A stretch of DNA of 64,000 bases from the NCBI RefSeq assembly GCF_000467125.1, contig NZ_BATJ01000008.1, positions 163,035 to 227,034 of the forward strand, given 5' to 3'. Below, in pieces: positions 44,070-53,332 of the stretch. Under the pieces are notes generated by a model. It did no database searches. It worked only from the letters and a program-made list of their open reading frames with translations, and was not told where the DNA came from. Both the position numbers and the translations under genes were made by a program. The DNA comes from Vibrio proteolyticus NBRC 13287 (lineage in GTDB: Bacteria > Pseudomonadota > Gammaproteobacteria > Enterobacterales > Vibrionaceae). Numbering within the stretch: position 1 is the stretch's first letter; each line of letters opens with the position of its first letter.

Positions 44070-46051
44070 TAATTCACCTTAACGATTGCGCCTTTGACTT
44101 CGCCCATAACGCCACCATCGAATGTGGCTTTGAGATCCGATTTAAATTCCGCGCTCAATTGTCCCTGCGCAGTCAGACTGGTGTCTGCGTCCATTGAAAT
44201 ACTCAAACCGCTGATGGAGTTCGAGCCGCTGGCCTCCAGTGATGTTGTTGCGCCACTGATTGTGTTCGATGAGGTTGCGCTACTTGAGACGTTTGTGCCC
44301 TCAAGAGACAAATCGCTACTGGCTTTGATATCGATGCTTTCTGACTCAATTGTGACCGAAGACGATGACATGGTGATTTTGCTCGATCCGACGATTAATT
44401 CGAGTTTATCATCGGCTTCTATGGTGATGGTTTTCGCGTTTTCCGACAGGGTTTTGCTGGACGTTAACGAGTAGTTGTCTTCTGTTGTGATCGTCATGGC
44501 CTTAGTGACGGTCTGCTTGACCTCGCCCTGAACGGTTTCAGTCAGATCATTTTCTACTTCACGGGTCAGATCTTTAGCCGCGTGCAGATAGATGAGTTCG
44601 TTGTCTTGTTTATCATCGAAATAGAGTTCATTGCTCTCTCCGGATAACTGAGTTTTCCAGCCACTTTTGGTGGTGTTTTCTTCGTTGTAGGGCGGCGTAT
44701 TTTTGCTGTTGTAAACACAACCTGTGATGATGGGCTGATCCGGATCTCCATCGATAAAGGAGACCAGAACTTCATGGCCGGCTCTGGGGACAAACTGACT
44801 GCCGTAGCTGCTGCCCGCCATCATTTGAGCGACTCGGACATAACAACTGGTCTTGTCACCGCTGGCGTCTGTATCCCAGTGAAACTGGATGCGAACCCGG
44901 CCCTGATCATCCTGATTAATATCGCCCGCAGTCGAACCTGCAACCAAAGCGCTTTGCAAACCTTGTATTACCGGCTTGGGCTGTGGGGTTGGGTAATAAG
45001 GCACTGCTTTAGGAATGACAGTGACTCGGGCCTCGCATTCGACGGATTCGGAATAATAAAACCGGGTTTCAACCACTGCGTAATCGCCCAATTGGGCAGT
45101 GTCTAAGTGGCTGGCCAGCGAGAACCAAGATCCGATGGTGAACTCATCCTGGCTAGCGCTGAGCAAAACACGTTCATAGTTTTGCTCCAGTTGTTCCAGG
45201 CGGCGTTTGACCAGATTATCTGCCAGATCGGTATAGTCTCCCACAATGCCGAGCGGAGGGTAGTGCACGGCTGACAGTTTACTGTTGTTGGCTATTGAAT
45301 GTGAGGACGTCTTGGCTTTACTGGACACCAGCTTGGATTGCGTGTAATCGTAGGCTTCCAGTTCAATACTGGTGCCATGAAACGAGCATTCGGGCTGCCA
45401 GTGAGTAATCAACGGATTGTCTCTAGAAGGCGTTTCCGACATATCAAATTTACTGGTTGAAGCCTGATCAAAGGGTGTCTGTGCATCCTGCAGTACCAGC
45501 TTATGGCTGCCGTCGCTATGGGTAAAAAAGTAGTTGATGCCTTCTTCTGCCAGCAACCGAGTGACGAAATCAAAATCTGATTCGTTGTATTGCAAACAAT
45601 ACTCCCGTTTGGTGGAGGGTAAACTGTTGGTGCTATACCAGCCACTGAATCCGGCTTGGGTAAAAATATCCGTCACTATGTCTTGCGTTGATTGGTTTTG
45701 ATAGACACGAAAGGCTTGTGTGTGTTTAAGCAGCCACAGCCAAGGGCGAAGAGTCAGTTGATAGGACGCATATTGCAAGCTGCTGTCGAGCCCAAGTTGC
45801 TGGGCTCTGATGATCATGCCATGAAACACTCGGCTCGCAGTCAAAGTGCCGGATTCATTGGTGTAGCGAGTAATGGTCAGCCCTTGTCCGAGCTGCTCTT
45901 TAACGTCAAACGATTTTGCAACAATCGTCACCTGAATTTCAAATGGAGCAGAGACTCCTTCGGTGACGCGCAGTTCGGTCGCTTTATGTTCCTCTCCGCT
46001 GTAATCCTTAGCGGAGAGGGCACTTGCGGCCGCCGAAAATTGATCAGCCAT
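44069..46051 (-). CDS. vgrG: T6SS spike protein VgrG (TssI)
   Basis: A 660-residue VgrG with the gp27-like domains (LGQGLTITRY, REYCLQYNESDFDFVTRLLAEEGINYFF), the gp5 OB-fold (DDQGRVRIQFHWD) and a C-terminal serine-rich beta-helix needle ending in GAIVKVN. There is no additional effector domain after the needle. It is the first gene of the leftward T6SS transcript and is followed by the accessory and PAAR genes, which together build the spike. Confidence 0.95.
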   Translation of the reverse strand: MADQFSAAASALSAKDYSGEEHKATELRVTEGVSAPFEIQVTIVAKSFDVKEQLGQGLTITRYTNESGTLTASRVFHGMIIRAQQLGLDSSLQYASYQLTLRPWLWLLKHTQAFRVYQNQSTQDIVTDIFTQAGFSGWYSTNSLPSTKREYCLQYNESDFDFVTRLLAEEGINYFFTHSDGSHKLVLQDAQTPFDQASTSKFDMSETPSRDNPLITHWQPECSFHGTSIELEAYDYTQSKLVSSKAKTSSHSIANNSKLSAVHYPPLGIVGDYTDLADNLVKRRLEQLEQNYERVLLSASQDEFTIGSWFSLASHLDTAQLGDYAVVETRFYYSESVECEARVTVIPKAVPYYPTPQPKPVIQGLQSALVAGSTAGDINQDDQGRVRIQFHWDTDASGDKTSCYVRVAQMMAGSSYGSQFVPRAGHEVLVSFIDGDPDQPIITGCVYNSKNTPPYNEENTTKSGWKTQLSGESNELYFDDKQDNELIYLHAAKDLTREVENDLTETVQGEVKQTVTKAMTITTEDNYSLTSSKTLSENAKTITIEADDKLELIVGSSKITMSSSSVTIESESIDIKASSDLSLEGTNVSSSATSSNTISGATTSLEASGSNSISGLSISMDADTSLTAQGQLSAEFKSDLKATFDGGVMGEVKGAIVKVN

Positions 46052-46479
46052 ACATCATCCCTGATTGCGATCTTTGTCTATTGGTAGTGTATCTACCCGT
46101 TGGTCTTGTTATTAAACAGTAGTATCGGGAGCGCTGAGTGAGCGTGAGCACATCGATATCACTGCAAAGCAGTCTAGGACATTTGATCAGTTTGAGCCTG
46201 CTGTTGAGCCAATCTTTGAGACCTGCCAGGAAAATATGCATACGTACAAAGCCAAAGCGGTTTCCTTTCACTAATCACGCGCAATGTGCTGTGGACTAAG
46301 CAGCTTATGTATGAACTGTTGACAATCTTGTCTTTTGAACAGTTTTTGGTTCTATCAACTCAATTTCGTTTTTCCTGTCGTTAAACCACGTATTCCTTTA
46401 TTACTTGTCTATAAATCCATACTTCTTATTGAAATTAGTAAGACGGACGAAGCAAGGGTTAAATTCGACCTTAGTCTAA
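46052..46479. other. Divergent intergenic region, T6SS side
   Basis: About 430 bp between vgrG (leftward) and the GntR operators. It should hold the main T6SS promoter. No sigma-54 -24/-12 motif (GG/GC dinucleotides at the right spacing) was found on the vgrG strand, and no T6SS regulator gene (VasH-type) is in the cluster. The ORF-like stretches in it look spurious. Confidence 0.5.
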
Positions 46480-46510
46480 ATTGTCGACAATATTCTTGAT
46501 TGTCGACAAT
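46480..46510. promoter_or_regulatory. Twin palindromic operators of the GntR methylcitrate regulator
   Basis: Two identical 12-bp perfect palindromes, ATTGTCGACAAT, occupy 46480-46491 and 46499-46510, with centres 19 bp apart. The second overlaps a likely -35 element. FadR-subfamily GntR regulators bind this kind of TTGTCGACAA-type site. They lie about 95 bp upstream of the GntR gene and its prp operon, so autorepression relieved by a propionate-derived metabolite is likely. A partial copy (TTGTCGACA) recurs inside the regulator gene at 46961-46969. Confidence 0.75.
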
Positions 46511-46525
46511 GTGATCGTCTATTTT
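46496..46525 (+). promoter_or_regulatory. Likely promoter of the prp operon
   Basis: TTGATT at 46496-46501 and TATTTT at 46520-46525 are spaced 18 bp apart and overlap the second palindrome, which suits repression by the GntR protein. This would give a leader of about 70 bp to the GntR start. Confidence 0.5.
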
Positions 46526-46603
46526 ATAAGCAGAGTAAGTTGTTGCCACAGTCTCGCACATGTAAATAAAGCGAAGTGAAGCTGCGGAAGAAACGGGTAG
46601 ACC

Positions 46604-47299
46604 ATGAATGTAGAGAGTAGGTTACCTTTGGTGACCAAAGAGAATACGAAGTCAGAACACTTAACTGGCTATCTTATTGAGGCGATTGTTAATGGGGAGA
46701 TTTTGCCGGGAAGCAAAATCTCTGAGCCAGAACTGGCACGGCGTTTCGAGGTCAGCCGCGGTCCACTGCGTGAGGCCATCATGAGAGTGGAGGGGCTCGG
46801 GCTGATTGAGCGAGTACCGCATGTTGGTGCTCGGGTCATTACCTTCTCGTTTGAAAAATTACTTGAACTGTACGCAGTGCGAGAAGCGCTTGAGGGAATG
46901 GCCGCTCGGTTGGCTGCACGCTACATCAGCGATGAAGAAATTCATGCGTTGGAACAGCTATTGTCGACACATTCCGAACATATTGATCAGGTGGAAGGGT
47001 CATCATACTTTCACCAACATGGCGATTTTGATTTCCACTATCGCATCATTAAAGCCAGTCGAAATAGCAAGCTGGTTGCCTTGTTGTGTGATGAGCTTTA
47101 TCACTTATTGCGCATGTATCGCTACCAGTCTCCACGATCACATTCAAGGCCCAATGAGGCGTTGAACGAACACAAATTTATTTTGCAGGCCATTAAGAAC
47201 CGGGATGAAGAATTAGCAGAAATGCTAATGCGCAGACACATTTCCGGCAGTCGAACGCTGATTGAACAGCAGATCCTGCAAACCGACTCAGACGACTAG
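46604..47299 (+). CDS. GntR-family regulator of the methylcitrate operon
   Basis: A 231-residue FadR-subfamily regulator. The N-terminal winged helix ([20 protein letters not shown]) is followed by a C-terminal helical FCD ligand-binding domain with histidines in DFDFHYRII and LHRMYR-like helices that often bind a metal and an organic acid. It is the first gene before prpB with an 11-bp gap. In vibrios and shewanellas this GntR type replaces the sigma-54 activator PrpR of enterobacteria. Probable ligand: methylcitrate or a related acid. Confidence 0.88.
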   Translation: MNVESRLPLVTKENTKSEHLTGYLIEAIVNGEILPGSKISEPELARRFEVSRGPLREAIMRVEGLGLIERVPHVGARVITFSFEKLLELYAVREALEGMAARLAARYISDEEIHALEQLLSTHSEHIDQVEGSSYFHQHGDFDFHYRIIKASRNSKLVALLCDELYHLLRMYRYQSPRSHSRPNEALNEHKFILQAIKNRDEELAEMLMRRHISGSRTLIEQQILQTDSDD

Positions 47300-47309
47300 G
47301 AGAATTACC

Positions 47310-48203
47310 ATGTCATTAAGCCCGGGAGCAAAATTCAGAGCGGCAGTCGCCGATAATGATCCGCTGCAAATTGTCGGCACCATCAACCCGTATTGCGCCA
47401 TGATGGCGAAAAATATTGGTCATCAAGCGATCTATTTATCCGGCGGTGGTATTGCTAATGCGTCTTATGGTTTGCCGGATTTAGGCATCACTACGCTTAA
47501 TGACGTGCTGGTGGATGTAGACCGAATTACGAACGCTTGTGATCTGCCGTTGCTGGTGGACATTGATACTGGTTTTGGAGGTGCGTTCAATATCGCGCGG
47601 ACCATCAAATCGATGGAAAAAGCGGGCGCTGCCGCGGTGCACATGGAAGATCAAGTTGCGCAAAAGCGCTGTGGTCACCGGCCGAATAAAGCCATTGTCA
47701 GCCAGGAAGAGATGGTCGACAGAATCAAAGCTGCTGCTGATGCCAGACGGGACGACAACTTTGTGATCATGGCCAGAACAGACGCGCTGGCTGTTGAGGG
47801 GATCGACAAAGCGATAGATCGTGCGATTGCTTGTGTCGAAGCAGGTGCTGACATGATTTTTCCTGAGGCGATGAACAAACTGGATCAGTACGTACAGTTT
47901 GCCAACTCACTTGAATCTGCGGTTGGTCGACCTATACCTATCCTGGCAAACATCACGGAATTTGGCCAAACCCCATTGTACACCTGTGCGCAACTGGCGC
48001 AGGCAAAAGTTGACATGGTGTTGTATCCACTCAGTGCATTCCGGGCGATGAACCGGGCCGCAGAAATGGTCTACGCTCATTTACTGGAATATGGCAATCA
48101 GGAAGCATTGCTCGATTCCATGCAAACGCGGAAAGAGTTGTATGAACATCTCAATTACCACGATTATGAAGACAAGCTAGACAAACTGTTTTCTAGTCAG
48201 TAG
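47310..48203 (+). CDS. prpB: 2-methylisocitrate lyase
   Basis: A 297-residue enzyme of the isocitrate lyase/PEP mutase family splits 2-methylisocitrate into pyruvate and succinate, the last step of the methylcitrate cycle. The catalytic loop is KRCGHRPNK (KKCGH-type), with Mg-binding VDIDTGFGG and [12 protein letters not shown]. The ATG at 47310 has AGGAG 6-7 nt upstream. The frame is open further upstream into the GntR gene, but that extension is not conserved in type. Confidence 0.95.
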   Translation: MSLSPGAKFRAAVADNDPLQIVGTINPYCAMMAKNIGHQAIYLSGGGIANASYGLPDLGITTLNDVLVDVDRITNACDLPLLVDIDTGFGGAFNIARTIKSMEKAGAAAVHMEDQVAQKRCGHRPNKAIVSQEEMVDRIKAAADARRDDNFVIMARTDALAVEGIDKAIDRAIACVEAGADMIFPEAMNKLDQYVQFANSLESAVGRPIPILANITEFGQTPLYTCAQLAQAKVDMVLYPLSAFRAMNRAAEMVYAHLLEYGNQEALLDSMQTRKELYEHLNYHDYEDKLDKLFSSQ

Positions 48204-48329
48204 CCAGATTCGGGTATCGCAACAAACAGGAAGCTCAAGAAATATCGCCTTAAATCCATAACGTGAAACCGTCCGAGCACCAATAACACCCCGAAAGAGG
48301 GTAAGAGCCGGACAGAAAAGGAGTTCAAC

Positions 48330-49460
48330 ATGCCTAACAAAGAATTAGGCGGCGCTGGCCTGCGTGGTCAGAGTGCCGGAAGCACATCATTATGTACTGT
48401 CGGAAAAACCGGAACGGGGCTGACCTACCGGGGCTATGATATTACCGATCTGGCAAACAATGCTCAGTTCGAAGAAGTGGCCCATCTTCTGCTAATTGGT
48501 CATTTGCCAACGCAACAGGAACTGGATATCTACAAAACCCGTTTGATGGGGATGCGTGGTTTGCCGCAAGAGCTGAAGCAGGCGTTGGAACTGATCCCAG
48601 CCGATGCTCATCCCATGGATGTAATGCGCACTGGGTGCTCGGTACTCGGTAATCTCGAGCAGGAAATGGATTTCTCTGAACAACAAGCGGCCACCGAGCG
48701 TATGCTGGCGCTATTTCCTGCCATCATCTGTTACTGGTATCGATATAGTCACGACGGTGTGCGGATCGACACTGAAGACAAATCGGAAGAATGTATCGGT
48801 GGATATTTCCTGAAAATGCTCACTGACAAAGTGCCGAGTGACCTCCATAAGAAAGTCATGCATTGCTCGCTGATCCTGTACGCCGAGCATGAATTTAATG
48901 CATCCACTTTTGCTGCGCGCGTATGTGCGTCGACCTTATCTGATATCCACTCCTGCGTTACGGCGGCGATTGGTACATTACGTGGCCCTTTGCATGGCGG
49001 TGCCAATGAAGCCGCTATGGAAATGATTCAGGATTGGAATACGCCAGAAGAGGCTGAAACCAATATTCTGCATATGCTCGAGCACAAAGAAAAGATCATG
49101 GGCTTTGGTCACGCGATTTATCGCGAAAGCGACCCTCGCAACGCCCTTATCAAACGTTGGTCGAAGGAACTGTCTGAAGCGGTCGGTGATACACAGCTGT
49201 ATGCGGTCTCTGAACGGGTTGAAGCGGTTATGAAGCGTGAGAAGGGCTTATTTTGTAATGCCGATTTCTTCCATGCGTCGGCTTACCATTTCATGGACAT
49301 ACCCACCAAACTTTTCACGCCTATTTTTGTGATGAGCCGATTAACCGGCTGGGCGGCGCACGTTTACGAGCAACGTGCCAATAACCGCATTATTCGGCCG
49401 AGCGCTGACTACGAAGGCCCGGATGCACAAGTATGGGTTCCCATCGAACAGCGCGGTTAA
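48330..49460 (+). CDS. prpC: 2-methylcitrate synthase
   Basis: A 376-residue citrate-synthase-family enzyme condenses propionyl-CoA with oxaloacetate. The active-site histidines appear in GPLHGGANEAAM and MGFGHAIYRESDPR, and the catalytic aspartate in the NADFFHASAYHF region. The start has AAGGAG at 48318-48323. It lies 126 bp after prpB, the widest gap within the prp operon. No terminator was seen in that gap. Confidence 0.95.
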   Translation: MPNKELGGAGLRGQSAGSTSLCTVGKTGTGLTYRGYDITDLANNAQFEEVAHLLLIGHLPTQQELDIYKTRLMGMRGLPQELKQALELIPADAHPMDVMRTGCSVLGNLEQEMDFSEQQAATERMLALFPAIICYWYRYSHDGVRIDTEDKSEECIGGYFLKMLTDKVPSDLHKKVMHCSLILYAEHEFNASTFAARVCASTLSDIHSCVTAAIGTLRGPLHGGANEAAMEMIQDWNTPEEAETNILHMLEHKEKIMGFGHAIYRESDPRNALIKRWSKELSEAVGDTQLYAVSERVEAVMKREKGLFCNADFFHASAYHFMDIPTKLFTPIFVMSRLTGWAAHVYEQRANNRIIRPSADYEGPDAQVWVPIEQRG

Positions 49461-49519
49461 TCAGCGAGCGGCCTCTCGTAAAAGAGAGGTCGATGCGAAG
49501 TCTATAAGAGCAAGTTGTT

Positions 49520-52099
49520 ATGAATAGCCAATATCGCAAGTTACTGCCGGGCACCAGCGTTGAGTACTTTGATACTCGCGCCGCGGTAAATGACATTTCT
49601 GATGGTGCCTACGAGACACTTCCGTATACCTCAAGAGTACTGGCAGAAAACCTGGTACGTCGCTGCGAGCCGGAAAAACTGGAGGCAGCACTACGCCAGA
49701 TCATCGAGCGTAAGCGCGACCTGGACTTTCCGTGGTACCCCGCAAGGGTGGTATGTCACGACATTCTTGGCCAGACGGCATTGGTCGATCTCGCAGGTTT
49801 ACGTGATGCCATTGCTGACCAGGGGGGCGATCCGGCGAAAGTGAACCCTGTCGTGGAAACACAGCTCATCGTGGATCACTCTCTGGCGGTTGAACATGCC
49901 GGCTATGAACAGGATGCGTTTGAAAAAAACCGGGAAATAGAAGAGCGACGTAACGAAGATCGCTTTCATTTTATTGAGTGGTGTAAAACGGCATTTCAAA
50001 ATGTCAGTGTCATCCCCGCAGGTAACGGCATTATGCACCAAATCAATCTGGAGAAAATGTCCCCAGTCATTCAGGTTAAAGGTGGGGTTGCATTTCCAGA
50101 TACGTGCGTTGGTACCGACAGTCATACACCGCATGTGGATTGTCTGGGTGTGATCGCGATAGGTGTAGGTGGTCTGGAGGCGGAAACCGTGATGCTCGGA
50201 CGTCCATCAATGATGCGATTACCAGACATTATCGGCGTTAAACTGACTGGCAGCCGGCAGCCGGGGATTACCGCAACCGATATTGTACTCGCGATCACCG
50301 AATTTTTGCGCAATGAACGCGTGGTGTCTTCTTACCTGGAATTTTTCGGAGAAGGTGCAAAAGATCTTACCATTGGTGATCGGGCAACCATTTCCAATAT
50401 GACACCGGAATATGGTGCGTCAGCGGGGATGTTTTACATCGATGAACAGACGATCCAATACCTGAAGTTGACCGGTCGCGATGAGCAACAGGTCGACCTG
50501 GTAGAAAAATACGCCAAAACAGCCGGACTCTGGGCTGATGACTTAACCACGGCAAAATATGAGCGTGTATTGGAGTTTGATCTGTCCGCGGTTGGTCGCA
50601 ACATGGCTGGCCCATCAAACCCGCATCGCCGATTACCAACATCTGAGCTGACAGAGCGTGGCATTTCCGGTGAATGGCAGCAGAAAGACGGGCAACTGCC
50701 TGATGGTGCGGTGATCATTGCGGCCATTACCTCGTGCACTAACACCAGTAATCCGCGCAATGTCGTTGCCGCTGGCTTAGTGGCGAAAAAGGCCAACCAA
50801 TTAGGTTTGGTTCGTAAACCCTGGGTGAAAACGTCGTTTGCGCCAGGGTCCAAAGTGGCAAGGTTGTATCTGGAGGAATCCGGTCTATTGCCTGAACTGG
50901 AAAAGCTGGGCTTTGGTATTGTGGCGTATGCCTGTACGACGTGTAACGGAATGAGCGGTGCGCTGGCACCAGACATTCAACAGGAAATTATCGACCGCGA
51001 CCTCTACGCCACTGCGGTGTTGTCGGGCAATCGAAATTTTGATGGCCGGATCCATCCTTATGCCAAACAGGCTTTTCTTGCCTCTCCGCCTCTGGTGGTG
51101 GCCTATGCGCTGGCGGGGACGGTTCGGTTTGATATTGAGCGGGATGCGTTGGGCGTTGACAGTCAGGGCAAGCCCATTTATCTCAACGATCTCTGGCCGA
51201 GCGATCAGGAGATTGATGACGTTGTTCAGCGCTACGTTAAGCCTGAGCAGTTTCAACAAGTGTATATCCAGATGTTCAAACCGGATGAAGGTTTGTTAAA
51301 CACCAACCCACTTTACGACTGGCGTCCGATGAGCACTTATATCCGTCGCCCGCCATACTGGGAGGGGGCGCTGGCAGGAGAGCGGACGTTGTCGGCGATG
51401 CGCCCTTTGGCCGTCCTTGGTGACAACATCACTACCGACCATTTGTCTCCTTCCAACGCCATTCTGGCATCCAGCGCCGCGGGGGAATATCTCACTCGGA
51501 TGGGCGTGCCGGAAGAAGACTTCAACTCGTATGCGACTCACCGCGGTGATCATCTGACCGCACAGCGGGCAACGTTCGCTAATCCGAAGCTGTTCAATGA
51601 AATGGTGCAGGAAAATGGCGATGTCGTGCAGGGCTCGTTGGCGCGTATCGAGCCAGAAGGCAAAGTGACCCGCATGTGGGAAGCGATCGAAACATACATG
51701 GAACGCAAGCAGCCGCTGATCATCATTGCCGGCGCTGATTATGGCCAGGGGTCGTCCCGAGATTGGGCGGCAAAAGGTGTGCGTCTCGCCGGGGTTGAAG
51801 CCATTGCTGCAGAAGGGTTTGAGCGCATTCATCGAACGAATTTGGTTGGGATGGGCGTATTACCATTGCAGTTCATGTCAGGAGTAAACCGCCATACCTT
51901 GCAAATAGACGGAACGGAGCTATTTGACGTGAAAGGCACCATAGCTCCGCAAGCGAAACTGACGTTGGTGATCACTCGACGTAATGGCGAGATTATTGAG
52001 GTGCCTGTGCTTTGCCGTCTAGATACGGCTGATGAAGTTGACGTTTATAGTGCCGGTGGGGTGTTGCAACGCTTCGCACAGGACTTTTTGGCCGGATAA
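49520..52099 (+). CDS. acnD: Fe/S-dependent 2-methylcitrate dehydratase
   Basis: An 859-residue aconitase-like enzyme dehydrates 2-methylcitrate to 2-methylaconitate (trans form). The 4Fe-4S cysteines appear in TSCTNTSNP and CTTCNGMSG. The C-terminal swivelling domain carries GADYGQGSSRDWAAKG. Together with PrpF it replaces the PrpD enzyme, which is absent here. Its ribosome site is weak. A 14-bp gap separates it from prpF. Confidence 0.95.
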   Translation: MNSQYRKLLPGTSVEYFDTRAAVNDISDGAYETLPYTSRVLAENLVRRCEPEKLEAALRQIIERKRDLDFPWYPARVVCHDILGQTALVDLAGLRDAIADQGGDPAKVNPVVETQLIVDHSLAVEHAGYEQDAFEKNREIEERRNEDRFHFIEWCKTAFQNVSVIPAGNGIMHQINLEKMSPVIQVKGGVAFPDTCVGTDSHTPHVDCLGVIAIGVGGLEAETVMLGRPSMMRLPDIIGVKLTGSRQPGITATDIVLAITEFLRNERVVSSYLEFFGEGAKDLTIGDRATISNMTPEYGASAGMFYIDEQTIQYLKLTGRDEQQVDLVEKYAKTAGLWADDLTTAKYERVLEFDLSAVGRNMAGPSNPHRRLPTSELTERGISGEWQQKDGQLPDGAVIIAAITSCTNTSNPRNVVAAGLVAKKANQLGLVRKPWVKTSFAPGSKVARLYLEESGLLPELEKLGFGIVAYACTTCNGMSGALAPDIQQEIIDRDLYATAVLSGNRNFDGRIHPYAKQAFLASPPLVVAYALAGTVRFDIERDALGVDSQGKPIYLNDLWPSDQEIDDVVQRYVKPEQFQQVYIQMFKPDEGLLNTNPLYDWRPMSTYIRRPPYWEGALAGERTLSAMRPLAVLGDNITTDHLSPSNAILASSAAGEYLTRMGVPEEDFNSYATHRGDHLTAQRATFANPKLFNEMVQENGDVVQGSLARIEPEGKVTRMWEAIETYMERKQPLIIIAGADYGQGSSRDWAAKGVRLAGVEAIAAEGFERIHRTNLVGMGVLPLQFMSGVNRHTLQIDGTELFDVKGTIAPQAKLTLVITRRNGEIIEVPVLCRLDTADEVDVYSAGGVLQRFAQDFLAG

Positions 52100-52113
52100 G
52101 GGGCTCGAAGAGA

Positions 52114-53307
52114 ATGCAAGCTAAAGAATATACCAACGGTCAAATGCGTATACCGGCGATGTACATGCGTGGCGGTACCAGTAAAGGCGTTTTTTTTAGT
52201 CTGGATGATTTACCCCCTGACGCGCAACAGGCCGGCCCGGCACGGGATAAATTGTTGCTGCGTGTTGTTGGCAGCCCAGATCCGTACGGGAAGCAAATTG
52301 ATGGGATGGGGGGCGCGACATCAAGTACCAGCAAAACCGTTATTGTGTCCAAAAGCCAGCGGGCAGATCACGATATTGATTATCTGTTCGGACAGGTATC
52401 CATTGATCAACCCTTTGTCGACTGGAGTGGAAATTGCGGAAATTTATCAGCGGCAGTCGGACCATTTGCACTCCACGCCGGGCTGATAGAGCAAGAGCGG
52501 ATACCGCAAAATGGTGTGGTCTCTGTCCGGGTCTGGCAGGCCAACATCGGTAAAACCATTATCGTTCATGTGCCAGTCCGTCATGGCAAAGTTCAGGAAA
52601 CGGGCGAGTTTGAGCTCGATGGCGTGACTTTCCCTGCGGCAGAAGTGCAGGTGGATTTTATGGACCCGGCTGCGGGAGAAGGAGCCATGTTTCCCACTGG
52701 AAATCTGGTGGACGATCTGGAGGTGCCTGGATTGGGCACCATAAATGCCACGTTAATCAATGCCGGAATACCAATCATTTTTGTAGATGCAGCTGCCATC
52801 GGATATCGCGGGACGGAACTGCAAGATGACATTAATAACGATGCTCAGGCATTGACGATGTTTGAAGCGATACGGGCACACGGCGCGTTGGAAATGGGTT
52901 TGATTAAGACGCTACAAGAAGCCGGGTCTCGCCAACACACGCCAAAAGTTGCGTTTGTGGCGACGCCGCAGGATTACACGTCATCCAGTGGTGAGTTGGT
53001 GACGGTGTCACAAGTGGATGTATTGGTGCGGGCGCTGTCAATGGGGAAACTGCATCATGCCATGATGGGGACGGCGGCAGTGGCGATCGCGGCAGCAGCC
53101 TGTGTACCAGGTACATTGGTTAATCTGGCGTCGGGAGGGGGACGCCGCCAGTCAGTGACATTTGGTCACCCATCAGGAACGTTGAAAGTAGGGGCTACGG
53201 CAACAGACACTCAGGACGGTTGGGTTGTAGAGAAAGCCAGTATGAGTAGAAGCGCCAGAGTATTAATGGAAGGCTGGGTCAGAGTCCCGGCTGATATTCT
53301 GGCTTAG
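52114..53307 (+). CDS. prpF: 2-methylaconitate cis-trans isomerase
   Basis: A 397-residue PrpF-family protein with a diaminopimelate-epimerase-like fold (MYMRGGTSKGVFF near the N-terminus, DWSGNCGNLSAAVG with the active-site cysteine region). It isomerises the AcnD product so that a housekeeping aconitase can hydrate it. Its presence right after acnD is the standard pairing. Confidence 0.95.
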   Translation: MQAKEYTNGQMRIPAMYMRGGTSKGVFFSLDDLPPDAQQAGPARDKLLLRVVGSPDPYGKQIDGMGGATSSTSKTVIVSKSQRADHDIDYLFGQVSIDQPFVDWSGNCGNLSAAVGPFALHAGLIEQERIPQNGVVSVRVWQANIGKTIIVHVPVRHGKVQETGEFELDGVTFPAAEVQVDFMDPAAGEGAMFPTGNLVDDLEVPGLGTINATLINAGIPIIFVDAAAIGYRGTELQDDINNDAQALTMFEAIRAHGALEMGLIKTLQEAGSRQHTPKVAFVATPQDYTSSSGELVTVSQVDVLVRALSMGKLHHAMMGTAAVAIAAAACVPGTLVNLASGGGRRQSVTFGHPSGTLKVGATATDTQDGWVVEKASMSRSARVLMEGWVRVPADILA

Positions 53308-53332
53308 CAAGGAAAACTCAAGGAGGAGACGG

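Noticed and set aside
44094..44474. ORFs antisense to the serine-rich C-terminus of vgrG
   Set aside because: Repetitive codon use in the beta-helix region leaves antisense frames open by chance; no ribosome site or family features.
46052..46480. Sigma-54 promoter for the T6SS operon
   Set aside because: No TGGCAC-N5-TTGCA-like element with correct spacing was found on the leftward strand; weak GCAA/GTGC pieces near 46195-46290 do not fit.
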